Source: Clostridia bacterium
Lineage (GTDB): Bacteria; Bacillota; Clostridia; Oscillospirales; Acutalibacteraceae
Length of the DNA: 64,000 nucleotides
Reading direction: 5' to 3'
Assembly: GCA_017435865.1 (NCBI GenBank)
Contig: JAFSEF010000130.1
Coordinates: forward strand, 85,067-149,066
Shown: positions 1 through 8,268 of the stretch, in pieces
How the letters are laid out: the number at the start of each line of letters is the position of its first letter
Position numbering within the stretch: position 1 is the stretch's first letter
The notes under the pieces: model-generated
The model's database searches: none
The model's input: only the letters and a program-made list of their open reading frames with translations
Told to the model about the DNA's origin: nothing
Translations under genes and position numbers: made by a program

Positions 1-962
1 GCACAAGAGGTATTGAACGTCTCGGCATTCCGCAGACATGGGACAACGACGGCCCGTCCAGCGTTAAGGGGCAGAACGGTCTTGTGTTTACCGACAGCGG
101 CACCGCGTACCCGTGTGAAACGGCACTCGCCTGCACATGGAACACGGACCTTGCTGAAAAAATGGGCATCGGTGCCGGTAAAGAAGCCCGCGACATGGGT
201 ACGGATATCTGGTATGCACCGGGCGTCAACATTCACCGCAATCCTGCCGGCGGCAGAAACTTTGAATACTTCTCGGAAGATCCTCTTCTTTCGGGCAACA
301 TGGCATCGGCTGTCATCAGCGGCTGCAACAAAGAAGGTCTTGTTGTGACCATCAAGCATTTTGTTCTCAATGACCAGGAATCCCACCGCGAAGGACTCTT
401 TACATGGGCAGACGAACAGGCAATGCGTGAAATCTATCTCAAGGCTTTTGAAATTCCGATTAAGGAAACCAAGTGCAAGGGTGTCATGTCCGCATTCAAC
501 CGCCTGGGCACGACATGGTGCGGTGCAAGCTCTCCTCTGCTGAAAGATGTTCTGCGTGGTGAATGGGGATTTGAAGGCTTTGTGGTGTCCGACTACTCGT
601 GGAACTTCACAGGCACAGGCTTTATGAGTCCCGTCATTGCGGTTTACAACGGCAATGATACCATGCTGACAGGTATATGGGCGGTGAATGTGATCTCTCA
701 CGTGATCGCCTGCAACAATGCATATGACCGCGATCCCATCGGTTTCGGCACGGCAATGCGTGAATCCTGCAAGAACCTGTGCATTGCCAAAATGCACACC
801 AAAGCATTCCTTGAACCTTATGAATATGACGGCTCCCTGATGGGTGCTTTGCAGAAGCCGTCCGAGTGGAACTTTGAATTCCCCTATGTATTCTCCCTGT
901 TCCGCTACCTGCTGAACAACCTGCTGAATATTCTGCTGTATATTGTCCGCCACATTCTCTGA
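1..962 (+). CDS. Glycoside hydrolase family 3 (beta-glucosidase-like), 5' end missing
   Basis: The gene enters from the left edge with its reading frame at base 3, so only the C-terminal part is present. It shows GH3 N-domain motifs: TWDNDGPS near the left edge, the KHF motif, and VVSDY with the likely nucleophile Asp at about 591-593. GH3 enzymes hydrolyse beta-glucosides, xylosides or related substrates. Only about 120 residues follow the nucleophile, too few for the usual C-terminal alpha/beta domain. That domain may lie upstream in reversed order, as known for some Ruminococcus and Butyrivibrio enzymes; this is inference. The protein ends in a very hydrophobic stretch (LLNNLLNILLYIVRHIL), unusual for a soluble GH3. 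Substrate is not deducible. Confidence 0.9.
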   Translation, partial: TRGIERLGIPQTWDNDGPSSVKGQNGLVFTDSGTAYPCETALACTWNTDLAEKMGIGAGKEARDMGTDIWYAPGVNIHRNPAGGRNFEYFSEDPLLSGNMASAVISGCNKEGLVVTIKHFVLNDQESHREGLFTWADEQAMREIYLKAFEIPIKETKCKGVMSAFNRLGTTWCGASSPLLKDVLRGEWGFEGFVVSDYSWNFTGTGFMSPVIAVYNGNDTMLTGIWAVNVISHVIACNNAYDRDPIGFGTAMRESCKNLCIAKMHTKAFLEPYEYDGSLMGALQKPSEWNFEFPYVFSLFRYLLNNLLNILLYIVRHIL

Positions 963-980
963 TAACATAATAAACCAAAA

Positions 981-1015
981 AGCTGTCCAGGGTCTGCCCG
1001 GACAGCTCCTTTTTT
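981..1015. terminator. Bidirectional intrinsic terminator between GH3 and MFS genes
   Basis: An AGCTGTCC/GGACAGCT stem is flanked by A's on the left and T's on the right. It lies between two convergent genes and can serve both. Confidence 0.85.
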
Positions 1016-1029
1016 ATGTTTGATTTCTT

Positions 1030-2415
1030 TTATGCAGCTTCGTTTTCTTCCACCTTGAATCCCTTTTTAATCAGGAAGAACAACGGGATAATCACAAATA
1101 CGGAAATCACAGCCGAATACAGGAACATACTGCTTGACGGCACAATGGTTTCGACTCCGTATTCGTTAAGATACGTCACGGCAGAGTTGCGGCAGGCAAG
1201 GTCACCCAACGCAGGACCGAGTACCATAGGAATGAGTACCGTAAAGATCATGCGGATGCCCTGGAACAAACCTGCTTTGCCTTCGGGAATAAAGTCCTTG
1301 ATGGCGGCGTTGAACTGAATACCCATCACAAGGTTGCCGAGCAGAGTCGGAACAACACCGATGAGTACCACATGAATGTTTGTGGTTGTGGACAACAGGA
1401 GCAGACCTGCGGTCATAAGAATAGCAGAGGGAATAAGACCTGCTGCCTTGTTTTTGGCGGACACTTTCAAAAGCGTTACCATGCCTGCAACAAGAACAAG
1501 AATGACAATGACCGCCGTTACGATCACGCTTGTTGTGATAAAGTTTTCGCCGCCGTTGTCGGGAATGACCACATACTGCAGATACACAAGCAGATACGGG
1601 AAGAAAACCTGATAAGCGACACTGGAAAATCCCACTGCAAGCAAGGTCAGATACAGTCGGGAATTGTCCTTGATAACAGAAGGCCTGAAACCGTAAAACA
1701 GATCTGCCCAGTAGCTTGATTTCGGTTCATTGGTTTCCTGCTTCCTTTCGGGGTTCTTGATGAGGAACAAGCCTGCTGCACCGCAGACGGCAACCACAAG
1801 TCCCAACACAAGGAAGAAGTTCTGATACGATACCGCACCCGACTGTGCGAGTGAACCGACACCCATGACCGTCACGACCGACAAAAAGCCGACAAAGGTC
1901 AGTGCCGTTTCCATGGTGGGTCTGATTTTCGGGGTGGTGATGTCCGTCAGCCAGGCATTGAATGCCGCATCGTTGCTCGTTGAGCCCATGAAGGTCATGA
2001 TAATATCCATCACAATGACGACCCAGACCGTGGCGGTGAGGATTTTTGCTTCATCGGTCAGCCCCAGAATGGCAGCGATGTTGTCGCGTGTGATGAAACC
2101 GAACGCAGCCGTTACAATACCCCACAGCAGATAGCCGACAGAAATAAACAGCTTGCGGTTTTTCATTTTGTCGCTGAGCGTACCCATGAGGAACGTAGTC
2201 AGCACCGCGGCAATCGCAGACAGTGCCACCATGCGGCTGATGGCTGTGGTGGGTGCCATGGAGCCTGCCATGGCCGCTTCGGAAGCGTTGGCATACACGG
2301 AATTGTACAGGAAGGTATTGAAATACATATTTTCAATGTTCCATGCAATACCGCCCATAAAACTGAAAAGACAGATGGTAAACCAGTTGAGCTTGGTGAG
2401 TTTTTCTTTGATCAT
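1030..2415 (-). CDS. Major facilitator superfamily transporter
   Basis: A 461-residue integral membrane protein with about 12 hydrophobic segments. After an early transmembrane segment it has an MFS motif A-like loop, GTLSDKMKNRK. A central hydrophilic loop (about residues 220-245, NPERKQETNEPKSS) separates the two halves. Overall character resembles the GPH/SLC45-like sugar-carrying MFS groups, but the substrate cannot be read from the sequence. The start ATG follows an AAAGAGG ribosome binding site. Neighbours (GH3, beta-helix protein, fucose isomerase) suggest uptake of a sugar or oligosaccharide; that is context inference only. Confidence 0.85.
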   Translation of the reverse strand: MIKEKLTKLNWFTICLFSFMGGIAWNIENMYFNTFLYNSVYANASEAAMAGSMAPTTAISRMVALSAIAAVLTTFLMGTLSDKMKNRKLFISVGYLLWGIVTAAFGFITRDNIAAILGLTDEAKILTATVWVVIVMDIIMTFMGSTSNDAAFNAWLTDITTPKIRPTMETALTFVGFLSVVTVMGVGSLAQSGAVSYQNFFLVLGLVVAVCGAAGLFLIKNPERKQETNEPKSSYWADLFYGFRPSVIKDNSRLYLTLLAVGFSSVAYQVFFPYLLVYLQYVVIPDNGGENFITTSVIVTAVIVILVLVAGMVTLLKVSAKNKAAGLIPSAILMTAGLLLLSTTTNIHVVLIGVVPTLLGNLVMGIQFNAAIKDFIPEGKAGLFQGIRMIFTVLIPMVLGPALGDLACRNSAVTYLNEYGVETIVPSSSMFLYSAVISVFVIIPLFFLIKKGFKVEENEAA

Positions 2416-2486
2416 CTTGTTATCCTCTTTCTTTTTGTCCGCGGAAGAAACCGCACAAAACGGCTTTCGCTGTTTTACAATCCGTT

Positions 2487-3404
2487 TTATTCATCCATGT
2501 GACCGATAAAGACATTGTTCTCTGCGGTCAGCGTAGTCGGATCGGGGTTTTCAACAAGGATACCGCGGTTCGGAGAATCGGGTTCGGTCGGTGCAAGGAA
2601 AACATTGTCACTCACATTTACATTCGTCACCTGCGGTCTGAAAATGATATAGCCGCGGCTTATGCCCCATATACCGGACGGACCGTCGAAAATATTATTG
2701 CGAATGGTAATGTTGTGGTGGTTGCAGTCCCCGTGGTGACCGATGGCAGGAAAACCTGCACACTTGAAAATGTTATCATGCATCACGATATTGCGGCAAA
2801 CGGTATCGTCCTTGCAAAAATCGATGAGTGTACCGTCACAGTCATAAACGGGGCCGTAAGAACCGTCGTGTGCAAGATCAAGCTGCACCTGTTCATTGTA
2901 AAGACCTTCATTGATTTCCGTGTAAGCAGGACCGTCGAACACACAATTGCGGATGGTAACATTTTCACTGCCGTTGATTTCGATGTAATGCCACCGCGAG
3001 CAGTGCAGAAAGCGGCAGTTTTCGATGACAATGTTGCTGCAGTGTACGGTGTTGACGAGGGTGGATTTTTCTGTGGTTTCGGCATTGCCGTCAAAAATAC
3101 CGCCCGAGATCACCACATCATGCGTGCCGCTGTAAGCATCCCAATCGGGTTCGGAGTAAGATGCAAGCAGGTATCTTGTGACAGGATCACTGTCTGTTCT
3201 GCGCAGCACAACCGCATTGTCCGAGAACTTCAGAGTCTGGTGAGAATAAAAAATGAGTGCACCCGATACAAGATACGTTCCGTCGGGAAAGTACACCGTA
3301 CCGCCTTCGCGGACAAGATCAATACATTCCTGCAGAGCCTTGGTATCATCGTGTTTGCCGTCACCAAAAACATTTTTGTTATGCCTTACATTTACGAATT
3401 GCAT
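2487..3404 (-). CDS. Right-handed beta-helix (pectate lyase 3-like) protein
   Basis: The 305-residue protein begins with the pattern typical of the pectate-lyase-3/GH28-like superfamily: GDGKHDDTKALQECID, then GGTVYFPDGTYLVSG. This is followed by repeated coils such as NIVIENCRF, NVTIRNCVFDG and NITIRNNIFDG. Such folds act as polysaccharide lyases, hydrolases or epimerases. There is no signal peptide, so it probably acts in the cytoplasm on imported oligosaccharides, consistent with the transporter downstream. The start has an AAGGAG ribosome binding site. Catalytic residues cannot be assigned with certainty and the substrate is unknown. Confidence 0.8.
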   Translation of the reverse strand: MQFVNVRHNKNVFGDGKHDDTKALQECIDLVREGGTVYFPDGTYLVSGALIFYSHQTLKFSDNAVVLRRTDSDPVTRYLLASYSEPDWDAYSGTHDVVISGGIFDGNAETTEKSTLVNTVHCSNIVIENCRFLHCSRWHYIEINGSENVTIRNCVFDGPAYTEINEGLYNEQVQLDLAHDGSYGPVYDCDGTLIDFCKDDTVCRNIVMHDNIFKCAGFPAIGHHGDCNHHNITIRNNIFDGPSGIWGISRGYIIFRPQVTNVNVSDNVFLAPTEPDSPNRGILVENPDPTTLTAENNVFIGHMDE

Positions 3405-3537
3405 ATTTCTTTTGCTCCTTTTTTCTGTATTTACAGATGGGGAAATCCCATCCTATTTCTTTCATCGGTTTGACCGGTTGTTTTTTATCCTGCCGGGCAG
3501 GCACTCTGCATTCTCTCTGTTCTTTCCGTTTTTTATT

Positions 3538-4413
3538 TTAAAACAGACGGATCTTTTTTGCAATCTGTTTTCCGTCTGCATACAGAAAACTGGCAGTTTT
3601 TCCGTCATACTCAGCAACGAATTTGTGCCCGTTGACATGTGCCTGCAAAGTGTGTGCAAATTCAGCAAAAGCAACGTATTCGTCATATACCCTGCCATCC
3701 ACAACAAGCTCGTTGGTACGTTTGATTCTGCGGTAAACAATTGTATGTCCGTAAGCTTCTGCCTGTGCCAGAATCCGTGCTTTTTCTTCACTGTCTGCAT
3801 AACGCAGAACTTTGGAATTACCGAAAGCATCTGTTTGCGGCACTTGTGTATCTTCTTCAGGAAAATCCTCATCTGCTTGTATGACAGCGGTTTCAGGTGT
3901 TTTTTTCCATTTATAATATAAGTACACCCCGTCAGCCAGCATGATAATCACCACAATGTGTATAATCAGGTCAAGAATACTGTCTTCCATGGAATCAAGC
4001 AAAAGAACCATGGCGACCGTATCAAGAACAAAAAACACCAATGCAAAAATCATTCCGCCGACTTTCATTTTGCGTGCAAACAGATAAGCAACCACATACA
4101 TCAGCACGCACACCGCCGCAACCGCAAACAAAACATACATGGTGGGTTTGTCAAGCACATCAGAGATTTCGAAACCCAACTCTGCATATGTTTCAGGCGG
4201 CAACAATCCGCCGAACAGCAGGGCGTACTGTGCACAAAGATACGGAATGAATGCCGAAAACAGGTAATTGCTGCCATTATCGACAGCAAGGAAAACAATG
4301 TTGACTGCTGTCAGAAAAACAATCAGCAGGATGTTATTGGTTAATTTCTTATAATTTGCCTCAGCTGCCAAACGAGGATTCTCGCTCGGTGCAGCCGCTT
4401 GCTTTTTTTTCAT
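3538..4413 (-). CDS. Unknown four-TM membrane protein with cytoplasmic C-terminal domain
   Basis: I do not recognise this 291-residue protein. A short Lys/Ala/Pro-rich N-terminus precedes four hydrophobic segments (about residues 27-45, 50-70, 93-112, 118-160). A linker rich in Glu/Asp/Pro/Thr follows, then a charged domain of about 100 residues (VLRYADSEEKARILAQAEAYG onward) with alternating strands and helices. The AAAGGAG ribosome binding site supports the start. It follows the GLUG lipoprotein gene by about 50 bases and may be cotranscribed with it. Confidence 0.7.
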   Translation of the reverse strand: MKKKQAAAPSENPRLAAEANYKKLTNNILLIVFLTAVNIVFLAVDNGSNYLFSAFIPYLCAQYALLFGGLLPPETYAELGFEISDVLDKPTMYVLFAVAAVCVLMYVVAYLFARKMKVGGMIFALVFFVLDTVAMVLLLDSMEDSILDLIIHIVVIIMLADGVYLYYKWKKTPETAVIQADEDFPEEDTQVPQTDAFGNSKVLRYADSEEKARILAQAEAYGHTIVYRRIKRTNELVVDGRVYDEYVAFAEFAHTLQAHVNGHKFVAEYDGKTASFLYADGKQIAKKIRLF

Positions 4414-4464
4414 ATTCCGCTCTCCTTTTTATAAGTATATTCAAATTACAAAAAACAGAAAAGA

Positions 4465-6570
4465 TTACTCTGCGTTGCCGATCTGTTTTTCAAATCCCGT
4501 GTCGGTGCAGGCATCGACATACACCGAGTATCCGTCTTCGGCACTTGTATTGCCGATGATGCCGCCAAAGAAATCCGTTATATTCTTTGCATCCGCATCC
4601 GTGACCGTAAGTGTGCCGCTGTTGGAGCAGCTCTGAATCTGCAGCACGCCATCTTCACGCTGTACATTGTCTGCATCGGCCTTGTCATTGTCTACCGTCA
4701 GCAGCAAACCGGCACCAACACGTCCGACAATACCGCCTGCAATACGGGAAACGGTCATAATTTCGGCTTCTTCGTCTTCCATACCGTCGGTCGGTGCATC
4801 AATATAAAGATTGCCTTCATTTGTGCAGGCCGAAAGGACAGTGTCAATGTCTTTCATGCCCCAGTTGCCGAGGATGCCGCCGACATAACCGTTCAGAGAC
4901 GTGACGGTGATCTCTGCAAAGTTGCTGCAATGATCGATGTACAATCCGGAACCTGCAGCTCTGCCCTGACCGATGGGTCTGTCCATGAAGGATACAATGC
5001 CGCCTGCACTCAGAGACGACTGCAATGCACCGTTGTTGATACATTCGCTGATTGTAACTTTGCAATGATCGGGTTCGCTGTTCATCATCCAATAGGCAAT
5101 CATACCGCCGCAATGCTGATCGGCGGAGACGAGTGCACCGTCGTTGACACAGGCAGTCACTGTCACCGTGCCTCTTTCACTGTTGAACTGGCCGATGATG
5201 CCGCCAACCGTATTTGCGTGTATATCGGCCTTGTTGTAACAGTTTTCAACAACAATATGTTCGTTATCGGCATAGGCTGCTTTGCAGTACATACGTCCGA
5301 TAATGCCGCCTGTGTATCTTCCGCCTGTTACATTGCCGTTGTTGGTGCAGTTGGAAATGGTGGTGCAGTATGTATTGTTATCAACAGAAATTTCACCGAC
5401 AATACCGCCTGCATACAGATTGCCGCTGACAATGCCGTTGTTTACGCAACTGCTGAGGGTTACACCGCGGCTCATTTCTTGTTCACCGCCAACAGATGAA
5501 ACAAATATTTTACCGACAATACCGCCTGCAATCAGCAGCGATTCTTCCGCAACATTTCCCTGCAGAATGCCGTTGTGTTGGGAATTGGTGACAGAACCGT
5601 CTCTCTGCACACCTGCAATACCGCCTGCTGCATCCACATTGTCTTTCAGATTGATGACACCCGTGCTTGTGCAGGTGTCAATTTTTGCCTGTGAACTGCC
5701 GACAATACCTCCGATGTAGGGAATTGCATCTTCTTTCACCTGGTTGATAATACCGCTGAACGTACAGTTGTTGATGCGGGAATAATCTTCATACAAAGTG
5801 TTGTCTTTATAATGTGTATAAAAACCGCCGACGGCCGTACCGACAACACCGCCGCAGGTTGCATCATAGTTGTCAATAACCGCATTGACAGTACAGTTGC
5901 TGACTTCAGCTTCGTTGGTCAGGCGGCCTGCAACAGCACCGACACTGCAGGAATACCCCGAAACGCTGATGTAGGAATCTGCGATGTTCACATTGCGGAT
6001 TGTGCCGCTGACGGTGTCAAACAAACCGTAGTTGTGGCGGACGGACTGTTCGGGTGAACCGCAGTTGGTATTGATATAAAGACCTGCAATGGTGTGTCCC
6101 TGTCTGTCAAAAACACCTTCAAATGCACCTGCCGTCTGCCCGATGGGTGTGAAAGCGTATGCAGGTGCTGTCTGATTCCATGTATCGGCATCCTGCGTAT
6201 CATTGAGAAAAATATCCGCCGTCAGCACATAATGTGCAGCAGCATAGTCAACAGTGGAACCGCTTGTTGCGACAATCATTTTTTCGTGCAGCAGCACAAG
6301 CTGTGCGGCATCTGCAATACGGAACGGATCTTCTTCTGTACCGTCACCGCCTGCAAAATCGTCTGCAGGTGTGATGTAAACAGGTTCTGCAATATCACGG
6401 AAGAGATATTCATACCCTGTGCTGTCCGTTGCATCTGCATCGGAACCGCTGATGAGTGCCCCGTCTGCGTTTTCAGACGGTTCGGTTATCGTGGTTGCAT
6501 CTGTGCCGCAGGCAGAAAGAAGGGTCATAAGCATAAAAACACAAATAAACCAACAAAATGTCTTTTTCAT
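4465..6570 (-). CDS. Lipoprotein with GLUG-type repeats
   Basis: A secreted lipoprotein of about 701 residues. The chosen ATG at 6570 has an AAAGGAG ribosome binding site and begins MKKTFCWF, followed by a hydrophobic stretch and the lipobox LLSAC. An acidic linker leads into FRIADAAQLVLLHEKM and then more than ten repeats of the form GGIVG...(N/D)CxNxGxI, typical of GLUG motifs in surface adhesins. The repeats predict a parallel beta-solenoid anchored to the membrane through the lipid-modified Cys. It lies 22 bases downstream of the DUF819 gene, so the two are likely one operon. The ligand is unknown. Confidence 0.85.
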   Translation of the reverse strand: MKKTFCWFICVFMLMTLLSACGTDATTITEPSENADGALISGSDADATDSTGYEYLFRDIAEPVYITPADDFAGGDGTEEDPFRIADAAQLVLLHEKMIVATSGSTVDYAAAHYVLTADIFLNDTQDADTWNQTAPAYAFTPIGQTAGAFEGVFDRQGHTIAGLYINTNCGSPEQSVRHNYGLFDTVSGTIRNVNIADSYISVSGYSCSVGAVAGRLTNEAEVSNCTVNAVIDNYDATCGGVVGTAVGGFYTHYKDNTLYEDYSRINNCTFSGIINQVKEDAIPYIGGIVGSSQAKIDTCTSTGVINLKDNVDAAGGIAGVQRDGSVTNSQHNGILQGNVAEESLLIAGGIVGKIFVSSVGGEQEMSRGVTLSSCVNNGIVSGNLYAGGIVGEISVDNNTYCTTISNCTNNGNVTGGRYTGGIIGRMYCKAAYADNEHIVVENCYNKADIHANTVGGIIGQFNSERGTVTVTACVNDGALVSADQHCGGMIAYWMMNSEPDHCKVTISECINNGALQSSLSAGGIVSFMDRPIGQGRAAGSGLYIDHCSNFAEITVTSLNGYVGGILGNWGMKDIDTVLSACTNEGNLYIDAPTDGMEDEEAEIMTVSRIAGGIVGRVGAGLLLTVDNDKADADNVQREDGVLQIQSCSNSGTLTVTDADAKNITDFFGGIIGNTSAEDGYSVYVDACTDTGFEKQIGNAE

Positions 6571-6592
6571 AAAAAATCTCCTTTGGATTTTA

Positions 6593-7987
6593 TTATAGTA
6601 AGCCATAAAGATAAAACACAAGCGTTCCCAGATAATTGCCCGCAGCATAGCCGACCACACCCGTTGCAAGTCCCGAAACAAGCAGACGGTTGTTGCCTAA
6701 AGAGGCGGCAACGGACGGCACAAACGGTGGTGAGCAAACTGCCGACACGGATGTGATGATAAAAGTATCCGTATCGATCCGACAAAGCTTGCTGAGTAAT
6801 GCGTGCAGCAGCAATCCTGCCGCAATGGAGACAAACACATAACAGAATATGGGCAGATTAAACTGCAACAAAGCCTTGAAATCGGCACTTGCGGCAACGG
6901 AAAAGCAGAAAATGTACATGATGTACATTCCGAGCTGAAAGCTCTTTTTCAGCCTGCGAATCCGCTCAACAAAGGACAACGCAACCGATATGGTGGTTAC
7001 ACTGAGCATCATCACCGTCATACCGAGGCTTGCCTCCCATTGCGACACAAGGAGATTGAGTGCGTACGATACACCAAACACGGCTGCCGACAAAGCGAAC
7101 GCCGCCAACAGATCGGGAACATTGCGTTTCTGCAGCAATTCCTTGTACGTGAAAATGCTTTCGTCCACGGTACTGCTGTTGATGTCAGCTGCCGACGGTG
7201 CATGGTCCGCATAGGGTCGCAGACGCATCACTTTGGTAAAAAAGGATCTGCCGACGGTGGACAGGAAGAAAATATACACCACCGACACCACAGAGTCATA
7301 GGTATTGAAAAGAATGTAGTCATTGTCCGCAATGCCGATGGAGCTGCGGATGGCTCCGAAATTGACCGTACCGCCCGTGTAAACCGCAACGGCACCTGCT
7401 GCAAAACGTGCAGAATCAGGCTCGGTGCTGCGGAAAATCAGGTGCAGCACAAAAGTGACAAGCATAACGGAAAAGCAGGCAAGCAGCATACACAGCATAC
7501 CCTTTTTTGCAACGCGGAAAAAGGTTCTGATATCAAGCGAAAAAAGAATCAGCGGCAAAGCAAGGCAAATTGTAATGCTCTGCAACAGCTTCAGCACACT
7601 GTCACCATCCTCGCTGTAAAGCGAAACATCCGTACTGTCAGCGGTATAAACAATCGCCTCGTTGAGGTCATTCACACAAGGCAATGTCACCACAGCCGTA
7701 TACCCGTTTTCTTCGTCAAGTGTCACACTCTGTACGGTGTTTCCGTTGTTGTCCCTGATGCCGACCGTCAGAGGTTGTGCTTCTTCCCCATTTACACAAA
7801 CGGTGAGTTTTACGGAAGACGGAGTGACAAAGGAAGACGGGAGTATCCCCGTGTTGCCGACAAGCATACCCGCAAAATAGCACAACAGAACAACACCGAT
7901 TTTTGCAAGCGGTTTGCACTTTGTGCAGGCAAAAATCAGCACCGCAGGCACCATTGCAAAAAAAAGAACACAAAAAACACTTGCCAC
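6593..7987 (-). CDS. DUF819 family integral membrane protein with extracytoplasmic insert
   Basis: A membrane protein of about 464 residues resembling the DUF819 (YjcL-like) family of uncharacterised transporter-like proteins. Family-like signatures are GGTVNFGAI in the middle and, at the C-terminus, VSAVCSPPFVPSVAASLG followed by GVVGYAAGNYLG. I chose the GTG start at 7987 because a perfect GGAGGTG ribosome binding site precedes it; upstream in-frame codons have none. Two N-terminal membrane segments are followed by about 80 polar residues that look like a small beta-sandwich outside the membrane. The lipoprotein gene follows closely. Function is unknown. Confidence 0.75.
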   Translation of the reverse strand: MASVFCVLFFAMVPAVLIFACTKCKPLAKIGVVLLCYFAGMLVGNTGILPSSFVTPSSVKLTVCVNGEEAQPLTVGIRDNNGNTVQSVTLDEENGYTAVVTLPCVNDLNEAIVYTADSTDVSLYSEDGDSVLKLLQSITICLALPLILFSLDIRTFFRVAKKGMLCMLLACFSVMLVTFVLHLIFRSTEPDSARFAAGAVAVYTGGTVNFGAIRSSIGIADNDYILFNTYDSVVSVVYIFFLSTVGRSFFTKVMRLRPYADHAPSAADINSSTVDESIFTYKELLQKRNVPDLLAAFALSAAVFGVSYALNLLVSQWEASLGMTVMMLSVTTISVALSFVERIRRLKKSFQLGMYIMYIFCFSVAASADFKALLQFNLPIFCYVFVSIAAGLLLHALLSKLCRIDTDTFIITSVSAVCSPPFVPSVAASLGNNRLLVSGLATGVVGYAAGNYLGTLVFYLYGLL

Positions 7988-8032
7988 CGTTTCACCTCCG
8001 TTGTACTTTTTTGAAATAATAGTCCGCATTTT

Positions 8033-8061
8033 ATTATAAAGCTTTTTTTTAAAAAAGACAA
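8033..8061 (-). promoter_or_regulatory. Sigma-A-like promoter for the DUF819-lipoprotein operon
   Basis: On the minus strand TTGTCT is followed by 17 bases and TATAAT, about 45 bases before the GTG start. Confidence 0.6.
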
Positions 8062-8220
8062 GATAAAAAGACTTCTTAAAACGAAAATGACACAAGAAAA
8101 CGGCTTCGCCGTAATGCGGCGACCGTTTTCGATTCGTCCATCTCCGAGCACGTGAAGTGTGCGTTCGCCAGGGACATACAATATTTTTTACTTTATGGAA
8201 ACGCAGTTTCCTATAAAGTG
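8062..8220. other. Hairpin-rich intergenic stretch without a gene
   Basis: No convincing coding frame is seen. There is a strong hairpin at 8097-8131 (GAAAACGG/CCGTTTTC arms with an inner CGCCG/CGGCG stem). A second hairpin at 8190-8219 has arms ACTTTATGGAAAC and GTTTCCTATAAAGT around GCA. The second may assist termination in either direction; the role of the first is unknown. Confidence 0.5.
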
Positions 8221-8252
8221 AAAAATCCCCGCAACACAATGTGTCACGGGGA
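8221..8252 (-). terminator. Intrinsic terminator of the fucose isomerase gene
   Basis: Read leftward, a TCCCCG/CGGGGA stem extended by GACAC/TGTGTT pairs is followed by TTTTTC. It sits 17 bases after the fucI stop. Confidence 0.8.
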
Positions 8253-8268
8253 CTGCATAAATCTTTTC

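Noticed and set aside
3433-3453. Hairpin GATGGG/CCCATC before the beta-helix gene as a terminator
   Set aside because: Short stem and no T-tract on either strand.
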